From Sphingomonadales bacterium (GTDB taxonomy: Bacteria; Pseudomonadota; Alphaproteobacteria; Sphingomonadales; Sphingomonadaceae), in contig JAIXPC010000002.1 of the NCBI GenBank assembly GCA_027486415.1, positions 868,001-932,000 of the forward strand: DNA of 64,000 nt, in the 5' to 3' direction. The notes below the pieces were generated by a model, which was not told the origin of the DNA, ran no database searches, and saw only the letters and a list, made by a program, of their open reading frames with translations. The translations under genes were made by a program, and so were the position numbers. How positions within the stretch are numbered: position 1 is the stretch's first letter; the number at the start of each line of letters is the position of its first letter. This document shows, piece by piece, positions 24,488 through 32,762 of this stretch.

Positions 24488-25031
24488 TCTGGTGGTGCGC
24501 GTGCGCGCCGATACCGGCGGGTTCCTGGCCGGCGTGAACGACATGCAGCGCACGCTGGAAGGGCCATTTGCCGCCGGGATCGAGCGGGCGGGCGGAGGCC
24601 TGTCGCGCGCGCTGGGCCGGGCCTTGTCGGATGGCAAGCTGGGCTTTGACGATCTGCGCCGGCTGGCGCTGTCGGCGCTGGCCGACATCACGCAGGGTGC
24701 GCTCAGGCTTGATCTGGGCGGGCTGTTGGGTGGCGGCAAGGGTGGCGGCCTGATCGGCGGGCTGGTCGGCAGCCTGCTCGGCCTGCCGGGACGAGCCACG
24801 GGTGGTCCGGTGACGGCGGGGCGGCCCTATCTGGTCGGTGAGCGCGGGCCGGAGCTGTTTGTGCCAACCGCTGCCGGACGGGTGGAGGCCAACGGCGCTG
24901 CCGGCGGTCGGGCTGTGAACATCACGGTGAACGTGGCGGCCCCGCGCGATGCCGGGCCGGGCGTCATGCAGCAGACCGGCAACCAGGTCGCCCGCGCCGT
25001 CGCCCGTGCCATCGATCGGGCCCGGCCATGA
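24465..25031 (+). CDS. Tail tape measure protein (GTA gp11-like)
   Basis: The 188-residue tape measure has the family start (DDLVVRVRADTGGFLAGVNDMQRTLEG), a glycine-rich hydrophobic centre (LGGLLGGGKGGGLIGGLVGSLLGLPG) and the conserved ATGGPVTAGRPYLVGERGPELFVP close to the C terminus. It sets tail length and is ejected with DNA. The short length predicts a short tail, as in GTAs. It overlaps gp12 by four bases. Confidence 0.93.
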   Translation: MQTEPIDDLVVRVRADTGGFLAGVNDMQRTLEGPFAAGIERAGGGLSRALGRALSDGKLGFDDLRRLALSALADITQGALRLDLGGLLGGGKGGGLIGGLVGSLLGLPGRATGGPVTAGRPYLVGERGPELFVPTAAGRVEANGAAGGRAVNITVNVAAPRDAGPGVMQQTGNQVARAVARAIDRARP

Positions 25032-27382
25032 TGCGCTGGTGGCTGGCAAGGCCTGACGATCAGGGTGCGACGCGCTGGGTGAAGCGCTTTGATCCGCGCT
25101 GGTGGCTGGTGGATTTTCCGCGCCCGATGATGGCCAGCGTCGTCACCGAGGGCGACGAGACGGTGGCGGTGCAGCTGGAATTCCAGCGGCGGGCCGATCT
25201 GGCCGGATTGATCTGGGAATCAGCCGACCGCTGGAGCCATCCCCTGTGTGCGCTGGAAACGCGGCGAGATTACCGCGGGCTGCTGTGGCGGTTCCGCTGG
25301 CAATCATCCGGCGCGGTGCTGCCGCTGGATGCGGTCAACGGCCCCGTGCTCACCATCGAGGGCCGCGATGAAAGTGGCGCGGCGCGCACCTGGTATGTGC
25401 GGCTGTGGAACTATGCCAGCGGTAGCCCGACCGATGCCGAGATCAGCCTTGATTTCGATGCGCTGAACGGAGGCTTCCTGCTGCCGGGCGAGGCCGATCC
25501 GGTGTGGGCCGGCGATATCGACCGATTGTTCATCAGCCTGGTGCCGGACGGTCATGACGGTGTCGACGCGCCGCTGCCGGTGGTGGCGAGTGGCAGTGTG
25601 CGGCTGACCAACCGGCAGGTGGATGGCCCCGGCGCGGCGCTGAAGGCGGGCGCGCCGTTGCTGGGCGAACATGGCCTGCGGCTGTGCACGGCCTATGACG
25701 ACATTTACAATCAGACGCCGGAGCGGGTGCTGGAACAGGCGCTGCTGCTCGGCTGGCGCGGGGCGGTCACGCACTATCTGGGCATGAGCCATTTCATGGC
25801 GTTTCTGCCCGATGGCGCGGGCGGTTATGTCGTTGATCCGGCGCGGCCGCTGTGCGGGCCGGCGGTGGCGTGGCACGCGGATTTCCTCGCCCGCGCACAG
25901 GCACTGGGCTTCGCGCCCATCCTGTCCCTCTCGATGGAATTGCTGGCCCAGCACTGCCCGCCGGCGTGGGCGCAGCGGGATTCGACCGGGGCCATCGGGC
26001 TGACCGGCTGGTCGCCGCCGTCGGCGCTGCTCTCTCCTTGCCACACCGGGGCGCAAGCCTGGTTGCAGGCGGTGGTGGCGGCGGTGATGGGGCTGGCGCT
26101 GGCAGCAGGGTGCGCGCCGGCGTTCCAGGTGGGCGAACCATGGTGGTGGGTCGGCCCGAATGACAGGCCCTGTTTCTACGATGCGGCGGCCACGGCGCGC
26201 TGGCAGGCCGAACAGGGCGCGCCGCCGCCGGTGATGGCCGACATCAAGGGCAACAAGAGCGCGGCCGAACGCGCCTTCCTCGATTGGTGCGGCGCGCGGC
26301 TGGCCGAGGCGACGGCAGGCATGACCGCAGCGGCACGCGCTGCTGCGCCCGGCACCGTCACGCACCTGCTGTTCTATGCGCCGCAGGTGCTGTTGCCCGA
26401 TCGCCCGGATCTGGCGCGCGCCAATCTGCCGGCGGGGTGGGCGGCGCCCGCCTTCGATGTGCTGCAGCTGGAGGACTACACCTTCGTCACCAGTGGCAAC
26501 CAGGCCGGGCAGGCGAGCGGCCGGGCGCTGGTCGAAGCGCAACTGAGCTATCCCCGCAGCGCCCAGCATTATCTTGCCGGGTTCGTGCTCGATCCGGCCG
26601 ATGCCGCCGCGCAGTGGCCGCGGATTGCCGACGCCGCCGCCGCGGCCACTGCGCTTGGGGTGAGCGAGGTCTTTGTCTGGGCCTGGCCGCAGGTGGCGCG
26701 CGACGGCTTCACCCCGTTCCGCATTGCCGCCGAGGAGGATGCGATGACTGCGTTTCACGATGTGCGTTTTCCGCTGGAGCTGGGCTTTGGCGCCGCCGGT
26801 GGCCCGGCCTTTTCCACCCAGGTCGTCGTCACCGGATCAGGGGCGGAGCAGCGCAATGCCGAATGGAGCGATGCGCGGCTGGAATATGATGCGGGGCTGG
26901 GCATCCGTTCCGAGGAGGATCTGAAGCGGCTGGTCGGCTTTTTCAGGGCGCGGCGCGGGCAGGCGCATGGGTTTCGCTTTCTGGATCCGCTCGACCACAG
27001 TTCGGCGGGCGATAGTGGCGATCCTGCACCGACCGATCAGCGGCTGGGCACGGGCGACGGCGGCACCACCCGCTTTGCCCTGGTGAAACATTATGGCGAC
27101 GCCAGCCTGCCCGACGAGCCGCCGCAGACGCGGCGTATCACGCGGCCAACGGCCGGCAGCGTGCGCGTGGCGGTTGGCGGCGTCGAAGTGTCGGGCTGGG
27201 TGCTGGCCGACGGCGGCTTCATCGATTTTGCGGCGGCCCCGCCTGCGGGCGCGGCGATCACCGCCGGCTATCGCTTTGATGTGCCAGTGCGATTTGCCAC
27301 CGACCGGATCGAGGTGTCGATCGCCGGCTGGCGGGCGGGCGAACTGCCGTCGGTGCCGCTGATCGAGATAAGGGAGGGGTGA
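25028..27382 (+). CDS. Fusion tail protein: TIM-barrel/glycoside-hydrolase-like domain plus DUF2460 distal tail domain (GTA gp12-like)
   Basis: This 784-residue protein has two parts. Residues about 573-784 (TAFHDVRFPLELGFGAAGGPAFSTQVV ...) are a complete DUF2460/TIGR02217 distal tail (Dit) protein of the size of stand-alone gp12. The first 570 residues contain a beta-rich leader and a barrel-like region with candidate acids E370 (FQVGEPWWW) and E482/D483 (QLEDYTF), reminiscent of glycoside hydrolases. An internal ATG at 26744 with GAGGAGG five bases upstream lies exactly at the domain junction, so a separate Dit could also be made. Enzyme activity is not established. Confidence 0.9.
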   Translation: MMRWWLARPDDQGATRWVKRFDPRWWLVDFPRPMMASVVTEGDETVAVQLEFQRRADLAGLIWESADRWSHPLCALETRRDYRGLLWRFRWQSSGAVLPLDAVNGPVLTIEGRDESGAARTWYVRLWNYASGSPTDAEISLDFDALNGGFLLPGEADPVWAGDIDRLFISLVPDGHDGVDAPLPVVASGSVRLTNRQVDGPGAALKAGAPLLGEHGLRLCTAYDDIYNQTPERVLEQALLLGWRGAVTHYLGMSHFMAFLPDGAGGYVVDPARPLCGPAVAWHADFLARAQALGFAPILSLSMELLAQHCPPAWAQRDSTGAIGLTGWSPPSALLSPCHTGAQAWLQAVVAAVMGLALAAGCAPAFQVGEPWWWVGPNDRPCFYDAAATARWQAEQGAPPPVMADIKGNKSAAERAFLDWCGARLAEATAGMTAAARAAAPGTVTHLLFYAPQVLLPDRPDLARANLPAGWAAPAFDVLQLEDYTFVTSGNQAGQASGRALVEAQLSYPRSAQHYLAGFVLDPADAAAQWPRIADAAAAATALGVSEVFVWAWPQVARDGFTPFRIAAEEDAMTAFHDVRFPLELGFGAAGGPAFSTQVVVTGSGAEQRNAEWSDARLEYDAGLGIRSEEDLKRLVGFFRARRGQAHGFRFLDPLDHSSAGDSGDPAPTDQRLGTGDGGTTRFALVKHYGDASLPDEPPQTRRITRPTAGSVRVAVGGVEVSGWVLADGGFIDFAAAPPAGAAITAGYRFDVPVRFATDRIEVSIAGWRAGELPSVPLIEIREG
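26732..26746 (+). promoter_or_regulatory. Internal Shine-Dalgarno GAGGAGG and ATG at the gp12 domain junction
   Basis: GAGGAGG (26732-26738) sits five bases before the in-frame ATG 26744 that begins the DUF2460 part of the fusion gene. It has the strength and spacing of a genuine start and would yield a 212-residue stand-alone distal tail protein from the same message. Confidence 0.6.
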
Positions 27383-27387
27383 GGGCG

Positions 27388-28188
27388 ATGCTGACCGATG
27401 ATCTCACCCATCTGGCGCTGTGCTGGCGGCTGGTGCGCCGTGATGGCGCGGCGCTGGGGTTCACCAGCCATGATCTGCCGCTGATGGTGGATGGCCTGCG
27501 CCATGACAGCCGGCCGGGAATGTCCGCCTCGGCCGTCGTGCTGGGCAGCGGCATCGGCGCCGACGACATGGAGGTAGCCGGCGCGCTGTCGGCCGACGCG
27601 CTGTCGGCGGCCGACCTTTTGGCCGGGCGCTGGGATGGCGCCAGCCTCCGCCTGTTCCTGGTGGACTGGCGCGATCCTGATGGCGGCAAGGTCGAACTGG
27701 CGCGCGGCACGCTGGGTGATGTCGCGGTTGGCAGTGGCGGGGATGCCGGCTTCAGCGCCGAGCTGATCGGCCCCGGCGCCGCCCTGGCGGCAAGCGCGGT
27801 CGAAAGCTGCTCGCCGGAGTGCCGGGCCGAACTGGGCGATTGGCGCTGCCGCGTCTCGCTGCGCGGGCGCGAGCTGGTGGCGACGGTGGCGGCGAGTGAT
27901 GGCGATCGGGTGCAGATTGCCGGCATTGCCGCTGCCGATCATGCCCATGGCGGGTTGGCCGTGCTCGATGGCGGCAGCGCCGGCCTGGTGCGCCGCGTGC
28001 TGGCCACAGATGGCAACTGGCTGGTGCTGGATGAACCGATCAGTCTTGGGACGGGCGCGCGGGTGCACCTGCGCGAAGGTTGTGACAAGCGTTTCGCCAC
28101 CTGCCGCGACCGTTTTGGCAATGCCGCCAATTTCCGTGGCGAGCCGCACGTGCCGGGGGGTGACCTGCTCACCCGTTATGCGCTGTGA
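27388..28188 (+). CDS. Baseplate hub protein (GTA gp13-like, DUF2163/BR0599 family)
   Basis: The 266-residue hub protein has THLALCWRLVRRDGAALGFTSHD at the start and the C-terminal cysteine-rich segment (SCSPECRAELGDWRC, later GCDKRFATCRDRFGN). In the R. capsulatus GTA structure this protein is reported to hold an iron-sulfur cluster. The conserved cysteines here are consistent with that. ATG 27388 with GGGAGGGG eight bases before is preferred over the GTG at 27379. It overlaps the next GTG by four bases. Confidence 0.93.
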   Translation: MLTDDLTHLALCWRLVRRDGAALGFTSHDLPLMVDGLRHDSRPGMSASAVVLGSGIGADDMEVAGALSADALSAADLLAGRWDGASLRLFLVDWRDPDGGKVELARGTLGDVAVGSGGDAGFSAELIGPGAALAASAVESCSPECRAELGDWRCRVSLRGRELVATVAASDGDRVQIAGIAAADHAHGGLAVLDGGSAGLVRRVLATDGNWLVLDEPISLGTGARVHLREGCDKRFATCRDRFGNAANFRGEPHVPGGDLLTRYAL

Positions 28189-28607
28189 GCGCGCATCGCA
28201 TCACCCGGCGGCGGCTGGCTGCCATCGCCGCGGCCCGGGCCGGGGTGGGCACGCGCTTTCGCCCGCAGGGCCGCAGCGTTGACATCGGGCTGGACTGCAT
28301 CGGCGTGGCGCTGCTGGCGGCAGCGGGGGCGCGGGTGCGCCTTGGGCCGGTTCCGGCCTATGCGCTGGGCGGTGATCATGCCGTCGTTCTGGGCCAGACG
28401 CTGCGGACCCTGGGGTTGCGGCGCGTGCGGCGGGGCGAACCCGGCGATCTTGTCGAATATCAGCTTGGCCCCGGCCACCGCCACCTCGCGGTGATCAGCG
28501 AGGCCGGCATCATCCATGCCCATGCCGGCCTCGGCCGCGTGGTGGAAGGGCCGGCCCCGGCAGACTGGCTGGTGTCGGCGTGCTGGGCGCTGCCGGGTAT
28601 CAGATAG
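28185..28607 (+). CDS. NlpC/P60 family peptidoglycan peptidase (GTA gp14-like)
   Basis: The 140-residue papain-like cysteine peptidase has its nucleophile Cys38 in SVDIGLDCIGVALL and the catalytic His in the HRHLAVISEAGIIHAHAG region. It cuts peptidoglycan so that the tail can reach the inner membrane of the recipient. GTG start overlaps the gp13 stop (GTGA). It lies between hub and fibre genes as in other GTAs. Confidence 0.93.
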   Translation: MSAHRITRRRLAAIAAARAGVGTRFRPQGRSVDIGLDCIGVALLAAAGARVRLGPVPAYALGGDHAVVLGQTLRTLGLRRVRRGEPGDLVEYQLGPGHRHLAVISEAGIIHAHAGLGRVVEGPAPADWLVSACWALPGIR

Positions 28608-28617
28608 GAATTTCACG

Positions 28618-30768
28618 ATGGCAACATTAGTGCTGGGGGTGGTGGGTCGGGCCGTGCTCGGCCCGGTCGGCGGGCTGGTCGGCACGCTGCTGGGTGGTGT
28701 GGTAGATCGCCGCCTGCTGGGGGGCGGCGGCGGCCGCGCCGGCGCGCGTCAGGCCGCGCCCGAATTGCAGGCTGCCAGCTATGGCGAGCCGTTGCCGGTG
28801 GTGCGAGGCCGGATGCGGGTGAGCGGCAATGTCGTGTGGGCGGCACCGGTGCGGGAGACGACCACGCGCAGTGGCGGCGGCAAACGCGGGCCTGCCACCA
28901 CCAGCTATGCCTATTCGGCGAGCTTTGCCGTCGCGTTGGCGGCGCGGCCGATCGTGGGGATTGGCCGCGTGTGGGCGGACGGCAAATTGCTGCGCGATGC
29001 CGGCGGCCAGTGGCTGCAGCCGGTGACGATGCGGCTGCATCAAGGAGGAGAGCGGCAATTGCCCGACCCCTTGATTGCGGCGGCGGAAGGCGATGCTCCG
29101 GCCTTTCGCGGAATTGCCTATGCCGTGTTCGAGGATCTGGCGCTGGCCGAATTTGGCAATCGTCTGCCCAATCTGTCGTTTGAACTGATCGCTGACGATG
29201 GTCCGGTCGCCCTGGGATCCGTCCTGGGCGATCTGGCCGCCGGGATTGGCGTCGATCTGCCGGTGCGTGGCGATTTCCCGGTGGTGACGGGTGTCCATAT
29301 CGGCACCACCGGGCCGCTGGGGGATGCGCTGGCACCGGTGCTGAAGGCAACGGGTGCCGTTATGGCCGGCGGGCAGGCGCTGGTCGGGCCCGGCCTGGCG
29401 GCAGTGACAATCGACGCGGCGGGCGCCGCCGATGCGGACGCGCCGGGCGGCCGGAAGCCGCGTGATCGCCAGCGCCGCGCCGCAGCGGCCGCCACTCCCG
29501 ATGCCATCGAACTGGGCTATTATGATGTCGATCGCGATTATCAGCCCGGCCTGCAGCGGGCGCGGCTGCGGGTGGGTGGCCGGGTCGACGGCGATGGCCT
29601 GCCGCTGGCGTTGACGGCAGCAGCGGCGAAGTCCCTGTGCGGCGACCGCTTGCTGCGGCTCGCGGCCGAACGGCAGCAACGCACGCTGCGGCTGCCGTGG
29701 CGTTTTCTCGGCATCGCGCCCGGCGACGTGCTGCGGCTGGACGGCGCCGACTGGCAGGTGCGGGAAACGCGTTTTGAACGCTTTGTGCTCGGCCTGGATC
29801 TGGTGCGCGTCGCCGCCATCCCTGCTCTGGCGGTCGCCAGCGATCCGGGCCGTGTGCTCGATCATGGCGACAGCGCCGCCGGCCCGACAACGCTCGCCGT
29901 GATGGATTTGCCACTGCTGCCCGGCGAGACCGGCGACACTCCGCGCCTGTGGGTTGCCGCTGCGGGGGCCATGCCCGGCTGGCGGCGCGCTGGAGTGGCG
30001 ATCAGCCTTGATGACGGTGCCAGTTACGAAGCGGCAGGCATGGTGCCGACAGCTGTTGCCATGGGCCGCGCCCTGACCGTGTTGCCGGGCGCCGATCCGG
30101 CAGGGTGGGACCGGCTGGGCCATGTCGATGTCGAACTGGTCGCCGAAACGATGTGGCTGGAAGACCGCAGCGAGGCATCGGTGCTCGCCGGCGCCAACAT
30201 GGGGCTGCTCGGTCAGGAGATCATCCAGTTCGCCGTCGCCGAAGCCCTGGGCAACCGGCGATTCCGCCTGTCTGGCTTGCTGCGCGGACGGCGGGGAACG
30301 GATCACGCCGTGGCCGGTCATGCCGTGAACGACCGCTTTGTGCTGTTGGATATGGCAGCGATGCTGGCACTGCCGATGCCTCTGGAACGGCTGGGACAGC
30401 CGCTTCTGGTGCGCCCCACCGGGCCTGGGGATGCCGGCACGCCGCCGCAAAGCGTGACGGTCGGTGCCGAGGCGATCCGGCCTCTGGCCCCGGTGCATCT
30501 GACCTGGTCACGCGTCGGCGGCGCGCTGGCCTTCCGCTGGGTGGCACAAAGCCGCGTCGGCTTTGGCTGGCCAGATCTTACCGACGTGCCGGCCGGTGAG
30601 GTGCAAGTCGCCTTCCGGGTGGTGCTGCGTGATACGGCGGGTGTGGTTGCCGAGGCGGAAACCGCCGCCGCGCAATGGAGCACGGCTGATCGTGCCGGGC
30701 CGTTGTGGCTGGACGTCGCTCAACTAGGGGCCACCCTCGGGCGCGCCGCCACCCTGTTCATCCCCTGA
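28618..30768 (+). CDS. Tail fibre/host-specificity protein (GTA gp15-like) without the TIM-barrel domain
   Basis: The 716-residue protein starts ATLVLGVVGRAVLGPVGGLVGTLLGGVVDRRLLGG (hydrophobic glycine-rich leader). It continues ASYGEPLPVVRGRMRVSGNVVWA and contains a phage-tail_3-type region around ELGYYDVDRDYQPGLQRAR. It ends with a C-terminal block (LTWSRVGGALAFRWVAQSR ... AAQWSTADRAGPLWLDVAQL) like that of rcc01698. Rhodobacter gp15 is about 1,300 residues and has a large TIM-barrel domain between these parts; that segment is absent here. AGGA nine bases upstream supports ATG 28618. Confidence 0.92.
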   Translation: MATLVLGVVGRAVLGPVGGLVGTLLGGVVDRRLLGGGGGRAGARQAAPELQAASYGEPLPVVRGRMRVSGNVVWAAPVRETTTRSGGGKRGPATTSYAYSASFAVALAARPIVGIGRVWADGKLLRDAGGQWLQPVTMRLHQGGERQLPDPLIAAAEGDAPAFRGIAYAVFEDLALAEFGNRLPNLSFELIADDGPVALGSVLGDLAAGIGVDLPVRGDFPVVTGVHIGTTGPLGDALAPVLKATGAVMAGGQALVGPGLAAVTIDAAGAADADAPGGRKPRDRQRRAAAAATPDAIELGYYDVDRDYQPGLQRARLRVGGRVDGDGLPLALTAAAAKSLCGDRLLRLAAERQQRTLRLPWRFLGIAPGDVLRLDGADWQVRETRFERFVLGLDLVRVAAIPALAVASDPGRVLDHGDSAAGPTTLAVMDLPLLPGETGDTPRLWVAAAGAMPGWRRAGVAISLDDGASYEAAGMVPTAVAMGRALTVLPGADPAGWDRLGHVDVELVAETMWLEDRSEASVLAGANMGLLGQEIIQFAVAEALGNRRFRLSGLLRGRRGTDHAVAGHAVNDRFVLLDMAAMLALPMPLERLGQPLLVRPTGPGDAGTPPQSVTVGAEAIRPLAPVHLTWSRVGGALAFRWVAQSRVGFGWPDLTDVPAGEVQVAFRVVLRDTAGVVAEAETAAAQWSTADRAGPLWLDVAQLGATLGRAATLFIP

Positions 30769-30788
30769 TCCTTGAAAGGCCTGTCATC

Positions 30789-31283
30789 ATGCCCGCCTCG
30801 CCCCGCCTCGCCCTGCCGCTGCTTGCCGCTGGACAGGCCCAGAAGGATGTCACCCACAATGATGCCGTGCTGGCGATCGATCGCCTGCTGGCGTTGGCGG
30901 TGGCATCGCGTAGTGTGACCACGCCGCCGGCGTCGCCCGCACCGGGCACCTGCCATATCGTGCCCGCCGCAGGCGCTGCTGCCTGGGGTCAGCCGGCCGG
31001 TACGCTGATGCACTGGGTGGGCGATACTGGCTGGCAGTCGGTGGCGCCCCGCGACGGCCAGACCGCCCTGGTGGTGGACGAAGATGTGATGCTGGTGCAC
31101 CGCGGCGGTTGGCAGGCGAGCTGGCCGGTGGCTGGTCTGACGATCGGCGGGCGAACCGTGTTGGCCGCGAATCCTGTGGCCATCGCGCCACCGACCGGCG
31201 GAACTGTGGTCGATGCCGAAGCCCGTTCGGCGATTGCGGCCCTGATCACTGCCCTGCGCCAGATGGGCGTCCTCGCCCCGTGA
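30789..31283 (+). CDS. DUF2793 domain protein at the end of the GTA-like operon
   Basis: The 164-residue DUF2793 protein reads PRLALPLLAAGQAQKDVTHNDAVLAIDRLLALAV, with the strongly conserved LP-x-x-AAGQAQKxxTHNEA-type opening. It then has beta strands (AWGQPAGTLMHWVGDTGWQSVAP) and a C-terminal helix. DUF2793 genes close GTA clusters in sphingomonads and rhodobacters and are thought to act in fibres or host binding. GAAAGG precedes the ATG. Confidence 0.9.
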   Translation: MPASPRLALPLLAAGQAQKDVTHNDAVLAIDRLLALAVASRSVTTPPASPAPGTCHIVPAAGAAAWGQPAGTLMHWVGDTGWQSVAPRDGQTALVVDEDVMLVHRGGWQASWPVAGLTIGGRTVLAANPVAIAPPTGGTVVDAEARSAIAALITALRQMGVLAP

Positions 31284-31315
31284 CTCGCCTGTTAACCGAC
31301 ATTTTCGGATTGCAC

Positions 31316-31335
31316 CTGTTGCGATTGGGCAACAG
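31316..31335. repeat. Inverted repeat CTGTTGC-N6-GCAACAG upstream of the OmpA gene
   Basis: Perfect 7-bp arms with a 6-nt spacer, 93 bp before the OmpA start and 33 bp after the GTA-like operon. No T-run follows, so it is not a standard terminator. It may be an operator or a 5'-UTR hairpin. Confidence 0.45.
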
Positions 31336-31427
31336 AGTGCGGAACTCCCCACTTGCGCCGCTTTGTCTTGGCGCGCTAAAGAACAGTCTGAGGCCAGAAT
31401 TTACTGGTGCTGCATAAGGGGAAGACG

Positions 31428-32624
31428 ATGCGCAAGCTTGCGATCGGCCTGGCCCTCGCCGCGACTGCGCTTTCGGGTGCTGCGTCGGCGAAGGACAAGG
31501 CTTGGTATATTGGTCTGGAAGCCGGGGTGAACCTGCTGCAGAAGCAGCGTCTGGACATTTCCACCGCCAACGGTGCGACCACCACCCGTGAAGCCATCAC
31601 GCACACTTACTTCCCCGGCTTCGATGTCGGCGGCAACATTGGTTATGATTTCGGTGGCTTCCGCACCGAATTCGCTCTGAACTACATCCGCGACAAGAAC
31701 CGCGAATCGTCGGTTCTGAACGTGCCCCCGGCCATTCCGTTCACCACCGCTGGTGGTGTCAACAACGTTGCTGGTCCGGCCCCGGGCCAGTATGCCAACG
31801 CCGGCGGCACCGCCAGCGCGCTGGCCTTCATGATGAACGGCCTCGTCGATTTCGGCGGCCAGGGCAATGACATCGGCGGCTACTTCGGCGCCGGTGCCGG
31901 TATCGCCCGCGTGAAGCAGTTCGCTCGCCTGCAGGCTCCGGGTCTCGTGTTCCACGACGATGCCGATACCTCTTTCGCGTGGAACCTGCTCGCTGGCGTC
32001 TACAAGCCGATCAGCGACAAGGTTGATCTGGGTCTGAAGTATCGCTGGATGAACGTCAGCTCGGTGAACACCTTCACCGTGAACGGTCTGCCGGTTTCGA
32101 ACAAGTTCCGCAGCCACAGCGTGCTGCTGACCCTGACCTACAACTTCTTCGACGCGCCGCCGCCGCCGCCGCCGCCGGCCCCGCCGGCTCCGCCGCCCCC
32201 GCCGCCGCCCCCGCCGCCGCCGCTGCCTCCGTGCCCGGTTGCTGCTGCGACCCCGGGTCCGTTCCTGGTCTTCTTCGCTTGGGACAAGTCGGCCATCACT
32301 GCTGAAGCTGCTGCGATCCTCGATCGCGCTGCCGAACAGTATGCCGCGACCGGCCAGACCCGCGTTGCGCTTGCCGGCCACGCCGACAAGTCGGGCAAGG
32401 ACGATTACAACCAGAAGCTGTCGCAGCGCCGTGCTGACGCCGTGAAGGCCTATCTGGCCGGCAAGGGTGTCCCCGCCGATGCGATGGGCACGGAAGCCTT
32501 CGGTGAAGGTCGTCCGCTGGTTGATACCGCCGATGGTGTGCGTGAACCGCAGAACCGCCGCGTGGAAATCACCTTCAGCGGTGCTCCGGCTCCGACGCCG
32601 ACCGGTCCCTGCCAGCCGCAGTAA
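31428..32624 (+). CDS. OmpA family outer-membrane protein with long proline-rich hinge
   Basis: The 398-residue porin starts at ATG 31428 (AAGGGGA upstream) with a signal peptide (KLAIGLALAATALSGAASA). The N-terminal 8-strand barrel runs to about residue 245, ending in SVLLTLTYNFFDA. A run of about 25 Pro/Ala residues follows, then the C-terminal peptidoglycan-binding OmpA domain (FFAWDKSAITAEAAAILDRAAEQY ... ALAGHADKSGKDDYNQKLSQRRADAVKAYL ... NRRVEITF). It links outer membrane to cell wall. Codon choice looks optimised for high expression. A strong terminator follows. Confidence 0.95.
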   Translation: MRKLAIGLALAATALSGAASAKDKAWYIGLEAGVNLLQKQRLDISTANGATTTREAITHTYFPGFDVGGNIGYDFGGFRTEFALNYIRDKNRESSVLNVPPAIPFTTAGGVNNVAGPAPGQYANAGGTASALAFMMNGLVDFGGQGNDIGGYFGAGAGIARVKQFARLQAPGLVFHDDADTSFAWNLLAGVYKPISDKVDLGLKYRWMNVSSVNTFTVNGLPVSNKFRSHSVLLTLTYNFFDAPPPPPPPAPPAPPPPPPPPPPPLPPCPVAAATPGPFLVFFAWDKSAITAEAAAILDRAAEQYAATGQTRVALAGHADKSGKDDYNQKLSQRRADAVKAYLAGKGVPADAMGTEAFGEGRPLVDTADGVREPQNRRVEITFSGAPAPTPTGPCQPQ

Positions 32625-32646
32625 GCGGCCGACAGGCACAGAATTA

Positions 32647-32680
32647 GGGGGAGCGGCCCGCGCCGCTCCCCCTTTTTCTT
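32647..32680 (+). terminator. Rho-independent terminator of the OmpA gene
   Basis: Perfect 11-bp stem GGGGGAGCGGC / GCCGCTCCCCC with a 4-nt loop and a TTTTTCTT tail, 23 bp after the stop. Confidence 0.93.
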
Positions 32681-32762
32681 TGTCATGCGAAGATCGCCGC
32701 CGGTTGAGGCGCAGCGGATCACCGCCGCCAGTGGGCAGCCGCACACTTTGGAATGGGGAGAG

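Larger units (their letters stand above)
13057..31283 (+). mobile_element. Gene-transfer-agent-like head-tail operon with an internal phage-type insertion
   Basis: This is a continuous co-directional run of phage head and tail genes, most joined by 1-8 bp overlaps. It runs in the order of the Rhodobacter capsulatus GTA: TerS (gp1-like), TerL, portal, small DUF6127, protease, capsid, gp6, gp7, gp8, tail tube gp9, gp10, gp10.1, tape measure, gp12, gp13, gp14, gp15, then DUF2793. There is no integrase, replication, lysogeny or lysis gene, and no attachment-site repeats were seen at the edges, which favours a GTA over a prophage. Six extra genes lie between capsid and gp6. GTA function is inferred from gene content. 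Confidence 0.88.

Noticed and set aside
28627-30498. 623-residue minus-strand ORF opposite gp15
   Set aside because: No motifs, His/Arg/Gln-rich, antisense to a clear tail protein.
13057-31283. Ordinary temperate prophage
   Set aside because: No integrase, repressor, replication, lysis or attachment-site repeat was seen; the gene order is that of a GTA. The possibility of a degraded prophage cannot be fully excluded.
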